DNA of 46,554 nucleotides from contig NZ_FNBD01000006.1 of the NCBI RefSeq assembly GCF_900102165.1, forward strand, positions 274,732 to 321,285, written 5' to 3'. A program made the translations under genes and the position numbers. This document shows, piece after piece, positions 42,171-46,554 of this stretch. The stretch comes from Cellulophaga baltica. Lineage in GTDB: Bacteria; Bacteroidota; Bacteroidia; Flavobacteriales; Flavobacteriaceae. The notes beneath the pieces were generated by a model. That model made no database searches, was not told where the DNA came from, and saw only the letters and a program-made list of their open reading frames with translations. The first letter of the stretch is position 1. Each line of letters opens with the position of its first letter.

Positions 42171-44717
42171 CTATCTTTCTCTACGCAATACTTCTAAAGG
42201 AGAACTCCTTAGAACCGTTTGTATACTACTTAAACCAATCGCTAAAACCAACAACGTAATTCCGGGTAAAAAGACTAAAAACGGAATTGCAGAGGGTGCA
42301 AATGGTTCTTTGAATACAAATACGGCCAAACATAAGCTACTTACCAATGCCAATAAAATACCGACTAAACTTCCGAGCAGTCCTAAAAAGACATATTCAA
42401 AAGCCGAAATTTTTAAAATCTGCGCGTTTTTAGCTCCTAGTGTGCGAAGCAATACGCTCTCTTTAATACGCTGGTATTTACTAGTTCTTACAGAACCAGT
42501 CAAAACGATAATTCCTGTGAGAATACTAAAAAATGCCATGAAATTAATAACCCATGAAACTTTATCCAATATATCTTCTACTACAGTGAAAACTTGTCTT
42601 AGATCAATAATAGAAACATTTGGAAATTCAGCCACTAAATCACGTTGAAAAGCTGCTGAACTTGCCTCATCGGGGGCTTTAGTAGTAAAGACATTAAACT
42701 GTGGCGCCTGTTCTAGCACACCTACTGGAAATACTATAGAAAAATTGAGTTGTATTTGTGTCCAATCTACTTTTCGAATGCTCCCCACTGTAGTTTCCAT
42801 AAGAACACCTTGTACATTGAACACCACAGCATCACCAACCGTAATATTGGCATCAGCTGCAATATTATCTGAAATAGAAATAAGCACTGGATCACCTGAC
42901 GCTATTCGCGGTGTCCACTTACCTTTGTCCAGTTTTTCTGATGAGACAAGAGAATCACGATACGTAGTTCTAAATTCGTGGTTTAAAATCCAACCGCGCA
43001 CGTGCCGTGTACTATCTTGCCGTAATACGTTTACCGGTTGTCCTTTTATGCTATGCATCCGCATGGTCACCAATGGAATATTATTGAGTATAGGTAAGCC
43101 TTTAGATTTTATGTTGTGTGCCACGGCATCAACCTGTGCTGGTTGTACATCTAGTACAATAATATTAGCATTTTCAGTACCCTGACCTACTTCCGTTTTT
43201 GCCAGTAGAATATCCTTGGTAAAATACAAGGTGCTAATTAAAAAGGTTCCCAAACCAATCGCGACCACCAAAACTACGGTCTGATTATTAGGTCTAAACA
43301 AATTGAGTAAACTCTGCCGTAATGGAAAACTCCATCGTTTGGGAAAAAATCGTTTTATTGTTTTTATAAAAATTAAGGCTACCCCCGTTAACAAAGCAAA
43401 GGTAAGAAGTGTTGCCCCTACAAAAAACAGAGCGTAGAGCGCATCACGAAGCAACCAGAAAGAAAATAAAAATAGAAATATTAGAATAATAGAAAATACT
43501 AAAATCCTAATTCCAACGGGTTCTTTAACGGCCTGCTCATCTACACGCAGCACTTCCAATGGTGAAACGTACCAAGTATGAAGCAATGACAAAAGTGCAA
43601 ATAAAACAGCCATAAATAACCCTAGAAACACTCCCATAAAAATAGGTTGTGCCGATAAATTCATCTCTATAGTAAACGGTAAGAAGTCTTTTAAAAGGTA
43701 TGGAAAAATCTCCTGCAGCGCTGCTCCAATCAAGGAACCTATAAGCCCTCCAAGAATTCCAATCCCAGCAATTTGAATGATAAATATTAAAAAACTTTGC
43801 AGTCTAGATGCGCCCATACATTTCAATACGGCGATGGCACTTAATTTTTCTTTAATATAGATATGCACAGAACTCGCAATACCAATACATCCTAAGAGCA
43901 ATGCTATAAACGCCGCTAAGTTTAAAAACTTACCTAAATTATCATAGCGTCTACCAAGACGTTTTGTTGTACTCGTATGGGTATCTAAATCTGCATCTTC
44001 AAAGTCGAGCTGTGGTCCGATTTTACTTTCAAGATTTGTCATATTTAAAGTGTCCGACGCTTTGTAGAAATATTGGTATTCTTTTCTACTTCCAAATTGC
44101 AATAATTCCGTAGTTGCTATAAAACGATAGGGAATAACAACAAGTGGTGCTACCGATGTAGAAATGGCAGTACTTCCAGGAATCGCTTTCAATGCACCGG
44201 AAATAGGCAATGTTAGTTTTCCAATTTTTATAGAATCTCCCGGTTTCGCATTAAATTGAAGTAATAAGGTTGCATCAACTAGGGCTCCTCCTGATTCCTG
44301 ATATGTATCTGCTGCAACGGTAGGTTCTGTTTCAATCTCCCCATAAAATGGAAATTCGCCTTCCAGACCACGTACTTTTACCAATTTAGTACCGCCGCTT
44401 TTTGGAAACGTAATCATAGAGACAAAATTTACCTCATAGGCATCCGGTTGTAACGAATCTATAATCGTTTGTGCCCGTTCACTAGGTATTTGTTTTGAAT
44501 CTATAATAAAATCAGCCCCCATTAAGCTCTTAGATTGGCGCTGTATGTTGTCCTTTAAGTTGGTGCTAAATAACTGTATGGATACCACAGCAGAAATACC
44601 CAAAATAATGGATGACATAAATAAAATAAGCCGTACTTTACTTGCTTTGGCATCACGCCATGCCATTTTAAAAAGCCAGGCTATTTGTAACTTATTTTTA
44701 GTGTTGGATCTGTTCAC
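42171..44717 (-). CDS. YbbP-type ABC transporter permease, 848 aa
   Basis: This is a large inner-membrane permease with two FtsX domains. The first helix (about 28-48) is followed by a periplasmic MacB-like domain and helices at about 265-285, 310-335, 352-380 and 400-450 (LAAFIALLLGCIGIASSVHI, VLKCMGASRLQSFLIF). The second half repeats this with LLRTLGAKNAQILKISAFEY and ends LEVLRRER, a typical FtsX-family end. The design matches YbbP of the YbbA-YbbP-TesA locus. It overlaps the ATPase gene by 4 bp. YbbAP-type systems are thought to extract lipophilic compounds from the inner membrane; the substrate here is unknown. Confidence 0.88.
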   Translation of the reverse strand: MNRSNTKNKLQIAWLFKMAWRDAKASKVRLILFMSSIILGISAVVSIQLFSTNLKDNIQRQSKSLMGADFIIDSKQIPSERAQTIIDSLQPDAYEVNFVSMITFPKSGGTKLVKVRGLEGEFPFYGEIETEPTVAADTYQESGGALVDATLLLQFNAKPGDSIKIGKLTLPISGALKAIPGSTAISTSVAPLVVIPYRFIATTELLQFGSRKEYQYFYKASDTLNMTNLESKIGPQLDFEDADLDTHTSTTKRLGRRYDNLGKFLNLAAFIALLLGCIGIASSVHIYIKEKLSAIAVLKCMGASRLQSFLIFIIQIAGIGILGGLIGSLIGAALQEIFPYLLKDFLPFTIEMNLSAQPIFMGVFLGLFMAVLFALLSLLHTWYVSPLEVLRVDEQAVKEPVGIRILVFSIILIFLFLFSFWLLRDALYALFFVGATLLTFALLTGVALIFIKTIKRFFPKRWSFPLRQSLLNLFRPNNQTVVLVVAIGLGTFLISTLYFTKDILLAKTEVGQGTENANIIVLDVQPAQVDAVAHNIKSKGLPILNNIPLVTMRMHSIKGQPVNVLRQDSTRHVRGWILNHEFRTTYRDSLVSSEKLDKGKWTPRIASGDPVLISISDNIAADANITVGDAVVFNVQGVLMETTVGSIRKVDWTQIQLNFSIVFPVGVLEQAPQFNVFTTKAPDEASSAAFQRDLVAEFPNVSIIDLRQVFTVVEDILDKVSWVINFMAFFSILTGIIVLTGSVRTSKYQRIKESVLLRTLGAKNAQILKISAFEYVFLGLLGSLVGILLALVSSLCLAVFVFKEPFAPSAIPFLVFLPGITLLVLAIGLSSIQTVLRSSPLEVLRRER

Positions 44718-45403
44718 AGTGCTGTGGTAAGTTGATTTGCAATAATTTTTCCACCTTTAAGTCGTACAATTTGTTGTGTACGATTCGCTAATTCTAAATC
44801 ATGAGAAATAATCACCAAGGTAGTTCCTAGTTCTTTATTGAGATCAAATAATAAATTAATCACCTTTTCACCAGTTTCCTCATCTAAATTTCCCGTGGGT
44901 TCATCGGCAAATAATATGGAAGGTGAGTTTACAAAAGCGCGCGCCAATGCTACCCGCTGTTGCTCGCCACCAGAAAGTTGTGAGGGGTAATGATACATAC
45001 GCTTGCCTAACCCTACTTTTTCCAATAAAATTTCGCTCTTTTCTTTGGCATCTTTAGCTCCCTGTAATTCTAGAGGAACACTTACATTCTCAAGTGCCGT
45101 TAGTGTTGGTAATAACTGGAAGTTTTGAAAAATAAAACCAACTTCTTTATTTCGTAATTGCGCACGTTGGTCTTCATTCAGTGCACTTAAATCTTGACCA
45201 CATAATTCTACAGTACCCTTATTAGGCTGATCTAAACCTGCACATAAACCCAGTAATGTGGTTTTCCCACTTCCAGAAGGACCAATAATAGAAAAAGTTT
45301 GCCCCTTCTCTACCTCTAAGAAGATATCGTGCAATACCGTTAATTGTTTGTTACCGCTAGTGTATGCTTTTTCCAACCCGGTAATCTTTAATATCTTTGA
45401 CAT
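44714..45403 (-). CDS. ybbA: YbbA-type ABC transporter ATPase, 229 aa
   Basis: This is the ATPase partner of the adjacent permease. It shows Walker A GPSGSGKTT (about 41-49), Q-loop FIFQNFQLLP (about 91-100), signature LSGGEQQRVALARA (about 143-156), Walker B ILFADEPTGNLDEET (about 163-177) and switch His in VIISHD. The length is normal for the LolD/YbbA group. The 4-bp overlap with the permease gene indicates coupling. The divergent TesA-type gene starts 26 bp away, so the two promoters must overlap. Confidence 0.9.
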   Translation of the reverse strand: MSKILKITGLEKAYTSGNKQLTVLHDIFLEVEKGQTFSIIGPSGSGKTTLLGLCAGLDQPNKGTVELCGQDLSALNEDQRAQLRNKEVGFIFQNFQLLPTLTALENVSVPLELQGAKDAKEKSEILLEKVGLGKRMYHYPSQLSGGEQQRVALARAFVNSPSILFADEPTGNLDEETGEKVINLLFDLNKELGTTLVIISHDLELANRTQQIVRLKGGKIIANQLTTAL

Positions 45404-45429
45404 CTTAAATTTAATTTAGATCGTGACTT

Positions 45430-46182
45430 ATGACCAAGCCCCAAAATAAACAATTGCTTTCAAATCTACCAATATCAGTAGTGCCTAAACTCCTAAAGTT
45501 TTGTTATATTCTACTGGTCGTCTTACTCTACTCTTGTGGTGATGCCAAGACAGAAAAAACAACAGAAATCGAAAGTACCACTCCCGCAACAGAACAGACC
45601 TTAGCTACTGATGCCACCACCAAAACTATTCTATGTTTTGGTGATAGTATTACAGCCGGTTATGGTCTTGATGATACCGCCAATGCCTACCCTGGTATAT
45701 TACAACAAAAGTTAGATTCTTTGGGCTTAACATATACAGTGATTAATTCTGGAGTAAGTGGCGAAACCACTGCTGGAGGTAAAAGCAGAATTGATTGGGT
45801 AATTAAACAGACACCTAGCATATTTTTATTAGAACTTGGTGCTAATGATGGTTTACGTGGTGTAGCGCTATCTGAAACCAGTGCTAATTTGCAGGCCATC
45901 ATTGATGTGGTTAAAGAGAAAAGTCCGAATACAACAATTATCCTTGCCGGAATGCAACTACCTCCAAATATAGGTTTGGAGTATACCATTAAATTCAAAC
46001 AGCTATTTATAGATATAGCTGAGAAGAATAGTTTAGAATTTATACCTTTTATCTTAAAAGATGTTGGAGGAATTGCGGCGCTAAATCAAAAGGATGGCAT
46101 TCACCCTAATATTCAAGGCCATAAAATTTTGGCAAATACTGTTTGGGATGTATTACTACCATTATTGAAGTCCCAAAAATAA
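45430..46182 (+). CDS. tesA: TesA-type SGNH arylesterase lipoprotein, 250 aa
   Basis: This is a GDSL/SGNH hydrolase acting on thioesters, aryl esters or lysophospholipids. A signal segment (about 18-35) ends with lipobox LLYSC at 36, followed by a Thr/Glu-rich linker. The hydrolase shows block I FGDSITAGYG (S73), the Gly of block II (NSGVSGETTAGG), block III LGANDG and block V DGIHPN (D222, H225), all SGNH residues present. The E. coli enzyme is a soluble periplasmic protein, whereas this one appears lipid-anchored. It is divergent from ybbA, and the trio is conserved between distant bacteria. Confidence 0.87.
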   Translation: MTKPQNKQLLSNLPISVVPKLLKFCYILLVVLLYSCGDAKTEKTTEIESTTPATEQTLATDATTKTILCFGDSITAGYGLDDTANAYPGILQQKLDSLGLTYTVINSGVSGETTAGGKSRIDWVIKQTPSIFLLELGANDGLRGVALSETSANLQAIIDVVKEKSPNTTIILAGMQLPPNIGLEYTIKFKQLFIDIAEKNSLEFIPFILKDVGGIAALNQKDGIHPNIQGHKILANTVWDVLLPLLKSQK

Positions 46183-46249
46183 CCTGTAGCATTCAGATTT
46201 CATAGGCTATTTTGACTCCCCTTCTCTTTAGCTACCTATATGCTCGCTA

Positions 46250-46285
46250 TAAAAAAATCCTTCCATTTTTAATGAAAGGACTTTA
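46250..46285. terminator. Possible terminator hairpin
   Basis: TCCTTCCATT (46258-46267) pairs with AATGAAAGGA (46271-46280) with one mismatch around a TTT loop. There is an A run before it and CTTTAATTA after it. It lies between the converging tesA gene and the EF-hand remnant and could serve both. Confidence 0.55.
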
Positions 46286-46302
46286 ATTACTTTGTTATTT
46301 CT

Positions 46303-46460
46303 TTACTTCAATAAAGCAAGAATACCTTCCATTTCCGTAAGACTCAGGCCAGCACTGTTGTCTGTATCCAGTACGCCAAAGTTATCAGCAATAGAACCTA
46401 TAGCTTCTGATGAACTAACGGTTTCATCATTATTAGTATCTAAAAGACTGAAAAGACTAG
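46303..46460 (-). pseudogene. EF-hand protein, C-terminal part, cut by an insertion sequence
   Basis: The minus strand ends with two canonical 12-residue EF-hand loops, DTNNDETVSSSE and DTDNSAGLSLTE, with Asp/Asn/Ser at positions 1, 3 and 5 and Glu at 12. The protein finishes ILALLK, stop at 46303-46305. Upstream, the EF-hand character ends at SLFSLL (about 46441-46458), exactly where the insertion-sequence end begins. No start is present in the window, so the gene is interrupted and its first part lies beyond the element, if it survives. The intact protein would be a small calcium-binding protein. Confidence 0.72.
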
Positions 46461-46554
46461 TGTAGGCTTCCCTAAAAATAGGACAGTTTATAATTCGAAT
46501 TTACTAACTTTAAATTCAAACTGTCACAATGAAAAACAGCAAATTTAGCGAGAG
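46461..46554 (+). mobile_element. Left end of an IS3-family insertion sequence (partial)
   Basis: The probable left terminal repeat starts TGTAGGCTTCCCTAAAAATA at 46461 and reaches about 46487. The first transposase gene begins 68 bp inside. IS3 ends usually start with TG, which fits. The right end, second frame and target duplication lie beyond the window, so the family call depends on the short start of OrfA and on the end sequence. Confidence 0.6.
46529..46554 (+). CDS. IS3-type transposase OrfA, first codons only
   Basis: ATG at 46529 begins MKNSKFSE, matching the opening of IS3-family OrfA proteins (M-K-x-S-x-F-[ST]-E-x-Q-I). The window ends after eight codons. The full protein would be a helix-turn-helix DNA-binding subunit joined to the integrase part by frameshifting. 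Confidence 0.55.

Noticed and set aside
42745-43185. Plus-strand open frame of 146 codons inside the ybbP-type gene
   Set aside because: It is a shadow of a conserved membrane protein; the Cys/Ser/Thr-rich composition is typical of antisense reading.

Overview
The window looks like chromosomal DNA of a marine member of the Flavobacteriaceae (Bacteroidota). The base composition is AT-rich. Promoters carry the Bacteroidota -7 element TAnnTTTG, and Shine-Dalgarno sequences are weak or absent. There are many SusC/CarboxypepD-type and lipoprotein genes, and several families typical of Flavobacteriia. I cannot name a genus from sequence alone.

Layout. 1-4443: two small lipoproteins around matching palindromic terminators, an MscS channel and a TIG/beta-propeller lipoprotein. 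4667-14100: a zinc-limitation island. A Fur/Zur-type regulator is read divergently from an uninterrupted eight-gene operon: MerC-like membrane protein, FolE-type GTP cyclohydrolase, PhoX-type phosphatase, two COG0523 GTPases, an ABC ATPase, a permease with a His-rich loop, and a small secreted protein. A second unit follows with a Cys/His-motif peptide and a truncated TonB receptor. Three GCAAC-N3-GTTGC palindromes sit on the three promoters, so I infer one Zur-like regulon. 14342-22111: an arylsulfotransferase-like lipoprotein, a membrane LytTR regulator with an acyltransferase-3 protein, and a large fusion of a CarboxypepD_reg region to an S9 oligopeptidase. 22427-31990: two leucine-rich-repeat proteins downstream of a complete retron cassette. 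The cassette holds a WGR/HEAT protein, a winged-helix/SWIM protein, an msr-msd RNA gene with clear a1/a2 repeats and a 21-bp msd stem, and a retron reverse transcriptase. 32367-37776: an outer-membrane beta-barrel protein, a small membrane protein, a PoxB-type pyruvate oxidase, and an NhaC-superfamily transporter preceded by a candidate SAM-clan riboswitch. 37798-46182: two histidine kinases, a 57-residue membrane peptide, and the ybbP-ybbA/tesA-type locus. 46303-46554: an EF-hand gene cut by the left end of an IS3-family element that runs off the window.

Most notable are the retron (RNA structure read by eye, effectors consistent with the WGR/SWIM retron class), the zinc-sparing operon whose FolE lacks one of the three classical zinc ligands, and the compact SAM-I/IV-like riboswitch in front of a probable methionine transporter. 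All family assignments are by eye. No searches or folding programs were run.
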